From assembly GCA_021824635.1 (NCBI GenBank), contig JAKAKD010000056.1, positions 1 to 61,639 on the forward strand: a stretch of 61,639 nucleotides of DNA, read 5' to 3'. Source of the stretch: Bacteroidota bacterium (GTDB lineage: Bacteria; Bacteroidota; Ignavibacteria; Ignavibacteriales; Melioribacteraceae). Shown in pieces: positions 26,660 to 35,253 of this stretch. A program made the position numbers and the translations under genes. The notes under the pieces are model-generated. The model saw only the letters and a list, made by a program, of their open reading frames with translations. It made no database searches and was not told where the DNA came from. Within the stretch, counting starts at the first letter, position 1; each line of letters starts with the position of its first letter.

Positions 26660-28447
26660 ATGAATATTTTGATGACTCTTTCTCAGCTTGAAGTTACGGG
26701 CGCGGAAGTTTATTCCGTTACACTTGCCGATAAATTTATAGAACGGGGACATAAAGTTTTCATCATATCGGATACACTCACAAAAAAAACAAAAGCGGAA
26801 TACACTCATGCACCACTTTCTAAAAGAACATTAATTTACAGGATTAAAAATTCCATTTTTATTTATAGATTCATCAAGCGGAATAATATTCACATTGTAA
26901 ATGCACATTCACGTGCGAGCGCTTGGGTCTCGAGCGTAGCAAGCAAGTTTGCTAATGTTCCTTTGGTTGTTTTTATACATGGTAGACAGGCAACATTTCT
27001 ATCGCGCAGAATATTTCATGGATTCGGCAATTACACAATAACTATTTGTGAAAAGTTAGAACAACAGCTTCTCAAAGTATTTAAACTCTCTCCGGATAAA
27101 ATTGAGGTAATAAGAAATGGTTTTGATCTTCCTGTAGTTGAAGAGAAGAAAGCATCGATGCAAAAAACTGTAGCTTTCGTCACCCGGCTTTCGGGGCCCA
27201 AAAAAGATCTTGCCTATAAACTTTTGGAATACCTTTCCGCTTCAGATTTCTTTGATCAAGTAGATGGAGTGAAATTTAAAATTATCGGCGGACAAACAAT
27301 TCCGCCGGAATTTGAAAAATTTAAAAATGATTTTGAATTCACCGGTTATATCGAGAATTTGCCGCATGAAATTAAAAACGCAGATGTCGTTATCGGTTCA
27401 GGTAGAATAGCTATTGAAACAATTCTTTATAAAAAACCGTTAATAGCAATGGGAGAAGCATGCACTATCGGCTTGGTAACAAAGGATAATCTCCGGTTCG
27501 CACTTGAGACAAACTTTGGAGATATGAATGTAACTGAAAAGGAATTCGACTTTGAGAAAATTATGTCGGATTTGAAAACCGCACTTCATCTTAAAGAATG
27601 CGATGATTCAGTCTATGAGAAAGTTAAGAGCGACTGTGATATTGTAAAAGTTGTTGACCGACTCGAATTTGTTTTTCAAAGCGTGAGAGTAAGATTTTAT
27701 CGGAATGAAATTCCAATTATATATTATCACAGAATTGCAAAAGATATTAACGATGCGGGAAAGCATGGCATATTTGTTACCGAAGAACAATTTGAATATC
27801 ATTTGCGATTTTTGAAAAACAAAGGATATAAAACAGTAACGTTTGAAGAGGCGCTTCAAATAAAAAAGGATTGTGTTTCCGGTAAATTTGTTATCATTAC
27901 ATTCGACGACGGCTATGAAGATAATTATACCTTAGCGTTTCCGCTTCTTAAGAAATATGGTTTTAAAGCCATTGTTTTTCTCGTTGCCGGGCTCGAATAC
28001 AACTTATGGGACGAACAAAGTGATGAACCAAAACTTAAAATGTTGAGCCGGCAGCAAATTCTTGAAATGATTGAATACGGAATTGAGTTTGGTTCACATA
28101 CACTTTCTCATGCAGACTTATCAAAATTGTCTGACGAAAAAGTAAAAGCAGAACTGGCTGACTCAAAGAAAATTTTAGAAGAAAAACTTGGGAGAGAAAT
28201 TTTTTCTTTCGCTTTTCCGTATGGCAATTGCAATGAATCAGTTAAAAAGATTGCAAAAGAATCGGGTTATAAATTTGCTTTCGCAACAGACCGTGCGCCT
28301 TTAGGTTTACATGAAGATATTTTTCAGATTAGAAGGATTGGAATATTTCCGAATACCACAACAGCAGGCTTGGGAAGAAAAGTAAAAGGGAATTATATTT
28401 TTAAGAGAATAAAAAAAGATTCACCTGATTTACGGATTCCTCTTTGA
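26660..28447 (+). CDS. Fusion of GT4-like glycosyltransferase and NodB polysaccharide deacetylase
   Basis: 595 residues from ATG 26660; the open frame extends upstream into the GT2 gene, but the glycosyltransferase fold begins at MNILMTLSQLEVTGAEVYSV. Residues about 1-345 are a GT-B glycosyltransferase (HIVNAHSRASAWVSSVASKF, IEVIRNGF, and a donor-site-like region around GSGRIAIETILYKKP). Residues about 350-595 are a NodB deacetylase with PIIYYHRIA, the metal Asp in ITFDDGYEDN, the metal His pair in GSHTLSHADLS, and FAFPYGN. Both halves look intact. Coupled transfer and N-deacetylation of a surface sugar is inferred. Confidence 0.88.
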   Translation: MNILMTLSQLEVTGAEVYSVTLADKFIERGHKVFIISDTLTKKTKAEYTHAPLSKRTLIYRIKNSIFIYRFIKRNNIHIVNAHSRASAWVSSVASKFANVPLVVFIHGRQATFLSRRIFHGFGNYTITICEKLEQQLLKVFKLSPDKIEVIRNGFDLPVVEEKKASMQKTVAFVTRLSGPKKDLAYKLLEYLSASDFFDQVDGVKFKIIGGQTIPPEFEKFKNDFEFTGYIENLPHEIKNADVVIGSGRIAIETILYKKPLIAMGEACTIGLVTKDNLRFALETNFGDMNVTEKEFDFEKIMSDLKTALHLKECDDSVYEKVKSDCDIVKVVDRLEFVFQSVRVRFYRNEIPIIYYHRIAKDINDAGKHGIFVTEEQFEYHLRFLKNKGYKTVTFEEALQIKKDCVSGKFVIITFDDGYEDNYTLAFPLLKKYGFKAIVFLVAGLEYNLWDEQSDEPKLKMLSRQQILEMIEYGIEFGSHTLSHADLSKLSDEKVKAELADSKKILEEKLGREIFSFAFPYGNCNESVKKIAKESGYKFAFATDRAPLGLHEDIFQIRRIGIFPNTTTAGLGRKVKGNYIFKRIKKDSPDLRIPL

Positions 28448-28469
28448 CAACTCGATTTGCAATTAGCAA

Positions 28470-28898
28470 TTAAATCGTGTATCTCTGAATTATTTCGTCC
28501 GGTATTCTAACCGGTCTGCCGGACGAAGTTGAAACCATTGTGTATACCGCATAACCTTCTGCCGCAATTTTGTCTTTCTCTTTCTTCACAATCCAAAAAT
28601 TCACTTTCACTTGAGTGCTTTTATAAGAATTTACTTGCGTACGAACAACGATCTTATCGCCAAGTTTAATTTCCCGTTTGAATTCAATATAAGTTGCAGA
28701 GGCAACCCAAGAATATCCGAGTTTAATAAATTCTTCCATCGGAACTTTATAGTCTTTTTTCATCTGGTCATAACGAGCCATAAGCAAGTAATCTAGATAC
28801 TTTGAATTGTGCACATGATTATTCATATCAATGTCGTCTGGACGTACAATTATCTCCGTCTCAAAGATTGAATAATTCGGATTCGATTCTTGAGGCAT
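28470..28898 (-). CDS. Acyl-CoA thioesterase of the YbgC/FadM hot-dog family
   Basis: 142 residues. The segment RPDDIDMNNHVHNSKYLDYL contains the catalytic aspartate and the N-x-N/H pattern of 4-hydroxybenzoyl-CoA-thioesterase-like hot-dog enzymes. The hydrophobic helix and the strand VVRTQVNSYKSTQVKVNFWI follow. It is one base downstream of the membrane protein gene at 28900, so the two share a transcript. Substrate chain length is unknown. Confidence 0.88.
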   Translation of the reverse strand: MPQESNPNYSIFETEIIVRPDDIDMNNHVHNSKYLDYLLMARYDQMKKDYKVPMEEFIKLGYSWVASATYIEFKREIKLGDKIVVRTQVNSYKSTQVKVNFWIVKKEKDKIAAEGYAVYTMVSTSSGRPVRIPDEIIQRYTI

Positions 28899-28899
28899 T

Positions 28900-29412
28900 T
28901 TAATTCAGTCTTTCTTTTCTAAAAAAGAACCAGAGATAAACCGAAAGTAAAACCGCAACAATTATCTGAAGAATGATTGGTGTAGAGACTAGCTCGGTAG
29001 AAATTATTCCAAAACCAATTAAACTAAATTTTACCAGGTAGTAGTAAACTTTGCTTATAGCAATACTTACTAATGCAGAAGTAAATGAATTTTTAAAAAA
29101 CTTTATAAGATAGAAGAAAAGAAATGCGTTTATCATTAACTCAGATGAAATTAAAAGCGACTTAACAAAATATGGATGTGCTGAGATGATAAAAGATAAT
29201 AACGGTAAAGCCAACGCTAATAAGAAAACATTTTTCTTTGAAGTATGGACGATACTTAAAAGAAGAATAATTCTCATCGGGTCTAAGAGATAAATGGGAA
29301 TAGCAATAAGGTGAGAAAGCGCTGGTGTAAAAGTTATTACTGCAAGAGCCAAAAAATCATAGATGGCTGTTTTATAATTGTATTTTGAGATAGTTGTAGA
29401 AAATGAGTTCAT
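28900..29412 (-). CDS. ECF transporter S-component-like membrane protein
   Basis: 170 residues from ATG 29412, chosen because GGAG lies about 11 bases upstream; the frame is open to 29460. Five or six hydrophobic helices span most of the length, with a short basic C-terminus (FFRKERLN). Size and helix pattern resemble small S components or heptaprenyl-diphosphate-synthase-component-like membrane proteins (Gx transporter family). No EcfA or EcfT gene is nearby. The family assignment is tentative. Confidence 0.55.
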   Translation of the reverse strand: MNSFSTTISKYNYKTAIYDFLALAVITFTPALSHLIAIPIYLLDPMRIILLLSIVHTSKKNVFLLALALPLLSFIISAHPYFVKSLLISSELMINAFLFFYLIKFFKNSFTSALVSIAISKVYYYLVKFSLIGFGIISTELVSTPIILQIIVAVLLSVYLWFFFRKERLN

Positions 29413-29444
29413 GCCGACTGCTCCAAATTTATTATCTTGACAAT

Positions 29445-29804
29445 ATGTCATATCTGACATACCTTTACGCCATTATAATTCAAGATAAACCTCTCATCTG
29501 GTTGCATGGAGAGATTAAAACTCCTCCATTTTCCTCGGTTGCAAGGATAGAAACTGGATTTCTTTTCAGACTTCTTCAGATGGGAGAGAAATTGAAAATG
29601 CCACATTCGAGACCAATGCCAAGTATTGGTTCTAATTGCCATGAACTGCGGATAAATGACGAAAGAAATACTTGGCGGATTATCTATAGAGTTGATGATG
29701 ATGCAATAATAATTCTTGAAGTATTTAAAAAGAAAACCCAACAGACGCCTAAGAATATTATAGATATCTGTAAAAAGAGAATAAAGGAGTATGACAATGA
29801 ATAA
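29445..29804 (+). CDS. RelE/HigB-like toxin (phage Gp49-like)
   Basis: 119 residues. The segments WLHGEIKTPPFSSVARIETG, MPHSRPMPSIGSNCHELRI and WRIIYRVDDDAIIILEVFKK are the standard Gp49/HigB-type toxin sequence. Members cleave ribosome-bound mRNA. The gene precedes and overlaps the antitoxin gene by 8 bases, the reversed order usual for higBA. It is divergent from the membrane-protein gene. Confidence 0.9.
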   Translation: MSYLTYLYAIIIQDKPLIWLHGEIKTPPFSSVARIETGFLFRLLQMGEKLKMPHSRPMPSIGSNCHELRINDERNTWRIIYRVDDDAIIILEVFKKKTQQTPKNIIDICKKRIKEYDNE

Positions 29805-30108
29805 ACAGAAACAAAAAAACTTAGAGAAAAAAGGGTGGAAAATTGGTTCACCCGAAGAGTTTCTCGGTTTATCGGAAGAAGAATCTTCATATATAGAATT
29901 AAAATTAAAACTCAGCGCTAATTTAAGAAAGCTAAGAACAGAGCAAAAACTAACACAAGTTGAACTGGCAAAAATTCTCAAATCAAGCCAATCGCGTGTG
30001 GCAAAACTTGAAGTAGGTGATCCTTCTGTTTCACTTGATCTCATTATTAGATCCTTATTAGCTCTTGGCACATCAAACAAAGAAATTGCTAGAGCTATCT
30101 CCTCTTAA
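29797..30108 (+). CDS. HigA-like XRE-family antitoxin
   Basis: 103 residues from ATG 29797, which has AAGGAG seven bases upstream; an ATG at 29791 is too close to that site. The C-terminal half is a Cro/C1-type helix-turn-helix (LRKLRTEQKLTQVELAKILK, then SQSRVAKLE). The N-terminal part (KGWKIGSPEEFLGL) is typical of antitoxins paired with Gp49-like toxins. It probably represses its own operon together with the toxin. Confidence 0.9.
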   Translation: MNKQKQKNLEKKGWKIGSPEEFLGLSEEESSYIELKLKLSANLRKLRTEQKLTQVELAKILKSSQSRVAKLEVGDPSVSLDLIIRSLLALGTSNKEIARAISS

Positions 30109-30208
30109 TATTTTGTGAAAAGGCTAACTTTAGTTATAGTCTCTATTAAATATCCGTTTTAAAGAATTTAGGGTGGAAATTGTGATGAAAATTTTAAATT
30201 GCCATTTC

Positions 30209-30237
30209 TTGACATTCTAACTGTATAGAAATATATT
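30209..30237 (+). promoter_or_regulatory. rplM: Promoter of rplM-rpsI
   Basis: TTGACA (30209-30214), a 17-base spacer and TATATT (30232-30237) form a near-consensus sigma70-type promoter. It lies about 40 bases upstream of the rplM start, just ahead of a strong ribosome binding site. Confidence 0.6.
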
Positions 30238-30278
30238 TACACCCTTTGAAAAATAGCATTTTGTTTCTGGAGGATGTT

Positions 30279-30719
30279 TTGAAGCAGGAAAGAATTACAA
30301 GATTTATTAAACCCGAAGACGCCAATCAAAAATGGTACGTAATTGATGCCAAAGACAAAGTATTGGGTCGTTTAGCGGCTAAAGTTGCGCGCGTTATTCG
30401 CGGGAAAGAAAAACCAGTCTTTACACCTAATATGGATGCCGGCGATTTTGTTGTTGTTATTAATGCCGATAAAATCCGTATGACGGGTAAAAGAGAGATA
30501 CAAAAAACCTACTTTACCCACTCTTTGTATCCGGGTGGCGGAAGATTCAGAAGTTTTGAAGAAGTGATGGCTAAAAAGCCTGAATTTGCTATTGAAACTG
30601 CTGTCAGAGGTATGTTGCCAAAGACTAAACTTGGCAAACAATTAATTAAGAAATTAAAAGTGTATGCAGGCGAAAGCCATCCGCATAGCGCTCAGAAACC
30701 AGAAGTATTAAGTTTTTAA
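30279..30719 (+). CDS. rplM: 50S ribosomal protein L13
   Basis: A TTG start at 30279 is chosen. GGAGG is five bases upstream and the 146-residue product has the normal L13 length; the frame is open back to a TTG at 30246, which would add 11 residues. Family segments are WYVIDAKDKVLGRLAAKVAR, KIRMTGKREIQKTYF, HSLYPGG and RGMLPKTKLG. L13 is an early-assembly protein binding 23S rRNA. It is followed by rpsI, the near-universal pairing. Confidence 0.95.
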   Translation: MKQERITRFIKPEDANQKWYVIDAKDKVLGRLAAKVARVIRGKEKPVFTPNMDAGDFVVVINADKIRMTGKREIQKTYFTHSLYPGGGRFRSFEEVMAKKPEFAIETAVRGMLPKTKLGKQLIKKLKVYAGESHPHSAQKPEVLSF

Positions 30720-30731
30720 CGGAGTGATTTG

Positions 30732-31118
30732 ATGACAGATAAAATTTTTGTCGGAAGAAGAAAAAATGCTGTTGCTAGAGTTTATCTAAGAAGCGGTTCC
30801 GGTAAAGTTGCTGTTAACGATAAAGAAGTAGAAAAGTATTTTCCGCTCAAAGAACATAGAGATAACCTTTTACTTCCATTCGTTGCAACAGAAACGCTTG
30901 GCAAGTATGATGTATTTGCTAATGCAGCAGGCGGCGGTATATCGGGTCAATCAGATGCAATCCGTTTGGCTATTTCAAGAGCACTTGAATCTATTAATGC
31001 AGAGTTCAGACCGTCTTTAAAATCAGAAGGACTTTTGAAAAGAGATCCTAGAATGGTTGAACGTAAGAAATACGGTCAAAAGAAAGCGCGTAAGAGATTC
31101 CAATTCTCTAAGAGATAA
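30732..31118 (+). CDS. rpsI: 30S ribosomal protein S9
   Basis: 128 residues from ATG 30732 with GGAG seven bases upstream; a TTG directly before it is less likely. The sequence has [19 protein letters not shown] and the conserved C-terminus [18 protein letters not shown], whose end reaches the ribosomal P site. It ends in the usual lysine/arginine tail. Co-transcribed with rplM and followed by a terminator hairpin. Confidence 0.95.
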   Translation: MTDKIFVGRRKNAVARVYLRSGSGKVAVNDKEVEKYFPLKEHRDNLLLPFVATETLGKYDVFANAAGGGISGQSDAIRLAISRALESINAEFRPSLKSEGLLKRDPRMVERKKYGQKKARKRFQFSKR

Positions 31119-31124
31119 TTTTAC

Positions 31125-31153
31125 AAGTCCGGCTTCTAACTGCCGGACTTTTT
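31125..31153 (+). terminator. Intrinsic terminator after rpsI
   Basis: A 9-bp GC-rich stem, AAGTCCGGC (31125-31133) with GCCGGACTT (31142-31150), is followed by further T residues. It starts seven bases after the rpsI stop and separates the rplM-rpsI unit from rpsB-tsf. Confidence 0.75.
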
Positions 31154-31263
31154 CTTAAGAAATTAATTAACAACATTCATACTCTCGGATTTGCCCCCTG
31201 TGTCTCACAAAAAAAGAGATGGAAGGCAAAGATGAAAAGAGTAGAAGAAAAACAGGAGAAATC

Positions 31264-32181
31264 ATGCCTAAAGTAGAGCTCACACAACTTATTGAATCAG
31301 GTGCACATTTCGGGCACTTAACACGCCGTTGGAATCCAAAAATGAAACCATACATCTTCATGGAGAAGAATGGTATTCATATTATTGATTTGAAAAAAAC
31401 ACAAGCAGCAGTTGATACTGCGGCTCAAGCAATGACTGAAATTGTATCGCAGGGCAAACGCGTTCTTTTTGTCGGTACAAAAAAACAAGCCAAAGGAACT
31501 GTCGCTTCGGAAGCTAGACGTTCGGACAGCAATTGGGTAAGTGAAAGATGGCTTGGCGGAATGCTTACCAATTTTCAGACAATCCGTAAGAGCATAAAAC
31601 ATTTACAGAATATCGAAAAGATGGAAAGCGACGGTACATTCGAAAAGATTACCAAGAAAGAACGTTTAGTATTAACCCGCGAAAAAGATAAATTGAGAAA
31701 AGTATTGGATGGTGTTGAAACATTGGCAAAAATGCCGGGTGCTTTATTCATCGTTGATATCAAAAAAGAATCTATTGCAGTTAACGAAGCATTGAAACTC
31801 AACATTCCGATCTTTGCAATCGTAGATACAAATTGCGATCCCGACCCGATTGACTATGTAATTCCTGCTAACGACGATGCTTCCCGCGCTGTTGAAGTTA
31901 TTACTAAAGTTATTGCCGATGCGGTTATTGAAGGCAATCTAAAAGCAAAAGAACTAAGAGCTAATGAAGTCGCCGAAAAAGAAAAAGATAAAAAAGATGA
32001 ACCGGAAACAGAAAAGAAAGACAATAAAGGCAAAGTAAGAAGAGTTAAGATTGATGGTAAAGAGGATAGAAGACCTCAGCATAGGGATAGAAGAGATAAC
32101 CGCGGCGAAAGACCGGCACAAAGAAGAGATGATAAGCCGGCAGATAATTCTGAAAATAAATCTGATGAGAAATCAAACTAA
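31264..32181 (+). CDS. rpsB: 30S ribosomal protein S2 with a long charged C-terminal tail
   Basis: 305 residues from ATG 31264 with AGGAG upstream; the frame is open to 31219. The S2 core is complete (LIESGAHFGHLTRRWNPKMK, FVGTKKQAKGTV, RWLGGMLTNFQTI, PIFAIVDTNCDPDPIDYVIP). After about residue 227 comes a 78-residue tail of Lys, Glu, Arg and Asp with almost no hydrophobic residues, including RRPQHRDRRDNRGERPAQRR. Typical S2 ends shortly after the core, so the tail is an extension, probably disordered and RNA-binding. It is followed by tsf, as in most bacteria. Confidence 0.95.
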   Translation: MPKVELTQLIESGAHFGHLTRRWNPKMKPYIFMEKNGIHIIDLKKTQAAVDTAAQAMTEIVSQGKRVLFVGTKKQAKGTVASEARRSDSNWVSERWLGGMLTNFQTIRKSIKHLQNIEKMESDGTFEKITKKERLVLTREKDKLRKVLDGVETLAKMPGALFIVDIKKESIAVNEALKLNIPIFAIVDTNCDPDPIDYVIPANDDASRAVEVITKVIADAVIEGNLKAKELRANEVAEKEKDKKDEPETEKKDNKGKVRRVKIDGKEDRRPQHRDRRDNRGERPAQRRDDKPADNSENKSDEKSN

Positions 32182-32212
32182 AAGTTTTTGAAAAAATTGA
32201 GGTAAATAAATT

Positions 32213-33082
32213 ATGGCAGTTAGTGCAAATCAAGTTAAAGAGTTAAGAGATAAAACCGGCGCCGGTATGATGGATTGTAAGCAAGCTCTTACAGAATCCA
32301 ACGGAGATTTTGAAAAAGCTGTTGAGATATTAAGAAAAAAAGGTGCATCTGTTGCGGCTAAAAGAGCAGAAAGAACAGCTAACGAAGGTGTTGTCCTTAC
32401 TCGAGTTTTTAATAATGGTAAAACAGGTGCAATCTTAGAAGTTAATTGCGAAACCGACTTTGTTGCAAATAGTGATGACTTTATAAACTTTGCAAACTTT
32501 GTTATGGATATTGTTATCAGCAATAAACCTGCAGATGTTGCGGCTTTGTTGCAGCTTACAAAAGATGGAAAAAATATTGCGGACGAATTGAATGCTCTTA
32601 TCGGCAAGATCGGCGAGAAGATTGAAATTTCCCGCTTTGCTTTAGATAATACTACCAACGGAGAAATTGTAGATTACATTCACATGGGTTCAAAACTTGG
32701 TGTGTTGATTGAAGCCGAGAACGTTCCGGCAGATAAAGCAGCAGAGTTTCAGCCAATATTAAAAGATATTGCAATGCAAGTTGCAGCAATGAGACCGCTT
32801 TCAATTTACCGAGAAGAATTGGATAAATCTTTGATTGAAAAAGAAATTGAGATTTATAAAGAGATCGCGCGCAAAGAAGGCAAGCCGGAACAGATTCTTG
32901 AGAAAATTGCTCTCGGCAAGCTCAATAAATTTTATGAAGAAAATTGTTTATTCGAGCAGGCGTTCGTTAAAGACAATACTAAAAAGATCAGCGTTCTAAT
33001 TGACGAATTCAATAAAAAGAATTCGGCGCAGACCAAGCTTGTCAAATTCAGACGATTTCATCTCAGCGATGAAAATAAATGA
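32213..33082 (+). CDS. tsf: Elongation factor Ts
   Basis: 289 residues. The UBA-like N-terminus (VKELRDKTGAGMMDCKQALT) and the core motif (EVNCETDFVANSDDF) identify the nucleotide-exchange factor for EF-Tu. The C-terminal subdomain includes NCLFEQAFVKD. It follows rpsB by 31 bases and ends just before an intrinsic terminator. Confidence 0.95.
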   Translation: MAVSANQVKELRDKTGAGMMDCKQALTESNGDFEKAVEILRKKGASVAAKRAERTANEGVVLTRVFNNGKTGAILEVNCETDFVANSDDFINFANFVMDIVISNKPADVAALLQLTKDGKNIADELNALIGKIGEKIEISRFALDNTTNGEIVDYIHMGSKLGVLIEAENVPADKAAEFQPILKDIAMQVAAMRPLSIYREELDKSLIEKEIEIYKEIARKEGKPEQILEKIALGKLNKFYEENCLFEQAFVKDNTKKISVLIDEFNKKNSAQTKLVKFRRFHLSDENK

Positions 33083-33090
33083 TTCTAAAG

Positions 33091-33123
33091 AAGGTCTTAT
33101 TTCTAAATAAGACCTTTTTTTTT
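33091..33123 (+). terminator. Intrinsic terminator between tsf and pyrH
   Basis: A perfect 12-bp stem, AAGGTCTTATTT with AAATAAGACCTT, has a two-base loop and runs into a T tract to 33123. It is one of the strongest terminators in the window, so pyrH-frr would depend on its own promoter or on read-through. Confidence 0.85.
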
Positions 33124-33139
33124 ATATTGGAGAAGAATT

Positions 33140-33880
33140 ATGAAAAAGAATCTTAAATACAATCGTATACTTTTGAAACTCAGCGGTGAATCTCTTGCCG
33201 GTGAACACGATTTTGGTATCAATCCCAAAATTTTAGATTTCTTTTCCGATGAAATTAAAAAGGTTCACGATCTCGGCGTTCAAATTGGAATTGTAATCGG
33301 CGGAGGAAATATCTACCGCGGATTAAATTCAAACGGACAATCTATAGACCGTGTTACGGGCGATCAGATGGGAATGCTTGCAACAATAATAAATTCCCTT
33401 GCTCTTCAAAGCGCTTGCGAAAGCAAAGGTATCTACACAAGATTGATGACAGCAATCAGCATGGAAGCTATTGCCGAACCGTATATCCGCAGAAGAGCAA
33501 TCCGCCATCTGGAAAAAGGAAGAGTCGTAATATTCGGCGCGGGAACCGGTCATCCATATTTTAGTACAGATACCGCGGCATCTTTGCGTGCTGTAGAAAT
33601 TGAAGCCGATGCTATTTTCAAGGGTACGCGCGTTGACGGTGTGTTCGATTCCGATCCGGAAATAAATCCCGGTGCGGCTCTCTTTGAAGAAATTTCTTAT
33701 CTGGATGTAATGCAAAAAAATCTTCGGGTTATGGATTTGACTGCTATCAGTCTTTGTAAGGAAAATAATCTTCCAATAATTGTTTTCAATATGGACAAAC
33801 CGGATAATCTTTTAAAAGTCATTACCGGAGAAAATATCGGCACTTCGGTCAGAAATTTTGTTCAACCAAATAAAAATTGA
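33140..33880 (+). CDS. pyrH: UMP kinase
   Basis: 246 residues of the amino-acid-kinase fold. Visible motifs are [11 protein letters not shown], the [12 protein letters not shown] glycine loop, and the [16 protein letters not shown] uridylate-site segment. It phosphorylates UMP to UDP and is part of the conserved rpsB-tsf-pyrH-frr cluster. RBS GGAG is nine bases upstream of the ATG. Confidence 0.95.
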   Translation: MKKNLKYNRILLKLSGESLAGEHDFGINPKILDFFSDEIKKVHDLGVQIGIVIGGGNIYRGLNSNGQSIDRVTGDQMGMLATIINSLALQSACESKGIYTRLMTAISMEAIAEPYIRRRAIRHLEKGRVVIFGAGTGHPYFSTDTAASLRAVEIEADAIFKGTRVDGVFDSDPEINPGAALFEEISYLDVMQKNLRVMDLTAISLCKENNLPIIVFNMDKPDNLLKVITGENIGTSVRNFVQPNKN

Positions 33881-33901
33881 AATAAATATTTAGAGGATTC
33901 T

Positions 33902-34462
33902 ATGATTAATCATCCACAAATTAAAGATGCACGGCACAGGATGGATAAAAGCGTTGAGGCATTCAGATCGGAAATTTCTAAAATAAGAACCGGCAAAGCT
34001 ACTACAGCTCTACTCGATGGAATTAAAGTAGATTATTATGGCACTATGAGTCCGCTCAATCAAGTTGGCAATGTTACCGTTCTTGATGTTCACACCCTTG
34101 CAATAACACCTTGGGATAAAAGCATGGTGCAAGCAATTGATAAAGCAATTCTAGCTTCCGATCTTGGCTTAAATCCTATTAGCGACGGAACGAACATCAA
34201 AATTCCAATTCCGGCATTGACTGAAGAAAGAAGAAAGGATTTTGTTAAGCTGGTAAAGAAAATTGGTGAAGAAGCAAAAGTTGCTTTAAGAAATGTTAGG
34301 CGCGATGCGAATGATCATCTTAAGAAATTGGAAAAAGAAAAAAGCATGACCGAAGATGAACTGAAAGAAGCAGAGAAGGAAACACAAAAAATGACTGATG
34401 AACATATCTCTAAAATTGACGAGATCATCAAACACAAAGAAAAAGAAATTATGGAAGTGTAA
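33902..34462 (+). CDS. frr: Ribosome recycling factor
   Basis: 186 residues, the normal length. RRF signatures include FRSEISKIRTGKATTALLDG, VDYYGTMSPLNQVGNV and the PIPALTEERRKDFVKLVKK helix. It acts with EF-G to split post-termination ribosomes. It begins 21 bases after pyrH and ends in front of the terminator at 34507. Confidence 0.95.
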   Translation: MINHPQIKDARHRMDKSVEAFRSEISKIRTGKATTALLDGIKVDYYGTMSPLNQVGNVTVLDVHTLAITPWDKSMVQAIDKAILASDLGLNPISDGTNIKIPIPALTEERRKDFVKLVKKIGEEAKVALRNVRRDANDHLKKLEKEKSMTEDELKEAEKETQKMTDEHISKIDEIIKHKEKEIMEV

Positions 34463-34506
34463 TGGCAGCTGTTAGCTGTAAGCAATTAGCTTTTAATAAA
34501 AGAATC

Positions 34507-34531
34507 AACCCCGGCAAAACCGGGGTTTTTT
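34507..34531 (+). terminator. Intrinsic terminator after frr
   Basis: Stem AACCCCGG (34507-34514) and CCGGGGTT (34520-34527), five-base loop, followed by a T run. It lies 44 bases after the frr stop. Confidence 0.8.
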
Positions 34532-34559
34532 ATTTTCTTCAATTGGAAGATGGATTTAC

Positions 34560-34589
34560 CTGTTTCTTATTTTATAATAAAGCTATAAT
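34560..34589 (+). promoter_or_regulatory. Putative promoter of the RAYT gene
   Basis: CTGTTT (34560-34565), an 18-base spacer and a perfect TATAAT (34584-34589) precede the transposase start by about 80 bases. The matching region of the second block copy has TTGTTT and CATAAT in front of maeB. Confidence 0.45.
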
Positions 34590-34598
34590 TTTCTCTGG

Positions 34599-34622
34599 CT
34601 GTCAAGGACCATTCCTTGACAG
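34599..34622. repeat. REP-like hairpin, left of the RAYT gene
   Basis: A perfect 10-bp inverted repeat, CTGTCAAGGA with TCCTTGACAG, encloses the loop CCAT. The hairpin to the right of the gene (35254-35275) has the related stem end GAGGA/TCCTC and loop ATGG, that is, the inverted orientation. Confidence 0.65.
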
Positions 34623-34670
34623 AACTGAATTTATTATAGAACAATCCACTACTTCGCGACGGAATGATAT

Positions 34671-35237
34671 ATGGGATTAAGAGGCAGAAATAATCTTACC
34701 GAAGAACATTTCTTTTTTGTTACTACAACTATTATCAATTTTAGTAAGGTCTTTGTTAAAGATTCTTATTGTGATCTTCTTTTAAAGAACATAAAACATT
34801 ATCAGCAACGATACGAATTTGAAGTATTGGCTTACGTTATAATGCCTTCACATTTCCATTGGATAGTCGCTGTCCATCCAGCAAGAGGTAGAATATCTGA
34901 GATTATGCGTGATATCAAGAAGTATAGCGCTTGGGATATACTTATGCAACTAGAAAAGGATGCATCTCACTTGTTGAAGAATTTTCAAAATCCAAGAGAT
35001 AAAGGTCAAAGAAGACAATTATGGATGCACCGGTTTGATGATGAAGTTATAAGAGATCAAAAAATGCTATGGACAAAGATTACATATATACATAATAATC
35101 CTGTAGAAGCCGGATTGGTTTTTCGTCAGGAGGATTACAAATATTCTAGTGCAAGGAATTATATAAGTGATGTTCAATCGGTATTTTATGTTGAGAAAAG
35201 TTGGGCTGGTGTGGATCTGTCAAGAAGTGGTCATTAA
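34671..35237 (+). CDS. REP-associated tyrosine transposase (RAYT, Y1/IS200-like)
   Basis: 188 residues. The HUH motif lies in VIMPSHFHWIVAV, the Y1 helix region has GRISEIMRDIKKYSAWDI, and ITYIHNNPVEAGLVFRQEDY is the characteristic RAYT C-terminal segment with the catalytic tyrosine nearby. RAYTs are single-copy, domesticated relatives of IS200/IS605 transposases that act on REP hairpins. Here hairpins flank the gene in inverted orientation, and both lie inside a duplicated terminator-promoter block. It sits between frr and maeB, a typical intergenic site. Confidence 0.9.
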   Translation: MGLRGRNNLTEEHFFFVTTTIINFSKVFVKDSYCDLLLKNIKHYQQRYEFEVLAYVIMPSHFHWIVAVHPARGRISEIMRDIKKYSAWDILMQLEKDASHLLKNFQNPRDKGQRRQLWMHRFDDEVIRDQKMLWTKITYIHNNPVEAGLVFRQEDYKYSSARNYISDVQSVFYVEKSWAGVDLSRSGH

Positions 35238-35253
35238 AGATAATGGCAAGGAT

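Larger units (their letters stand above)
34472..34592. repeat. Terminator-promoter block, copy 1 (direct repeat)
   Basis: This block begins with a 20-mer TTAGCTGTAAGCAATTAGCT (34472-34491). It holds a terminator stem after exactly 15 bases and ends with a TGTTTCTT...ATAATAAA...ATAATTT segment (34561-34591). The same order and spacing recur at 35301-35423. The second copy is diverged but clearly alignable. Confidence 0.75.

Noticed and set aside
28900..29412. Complete ECF vitamin transporter
   Set aside because: Only an S-like membrane protein is present; no ATPase or T component is nearby, so the transporter cannot be called.
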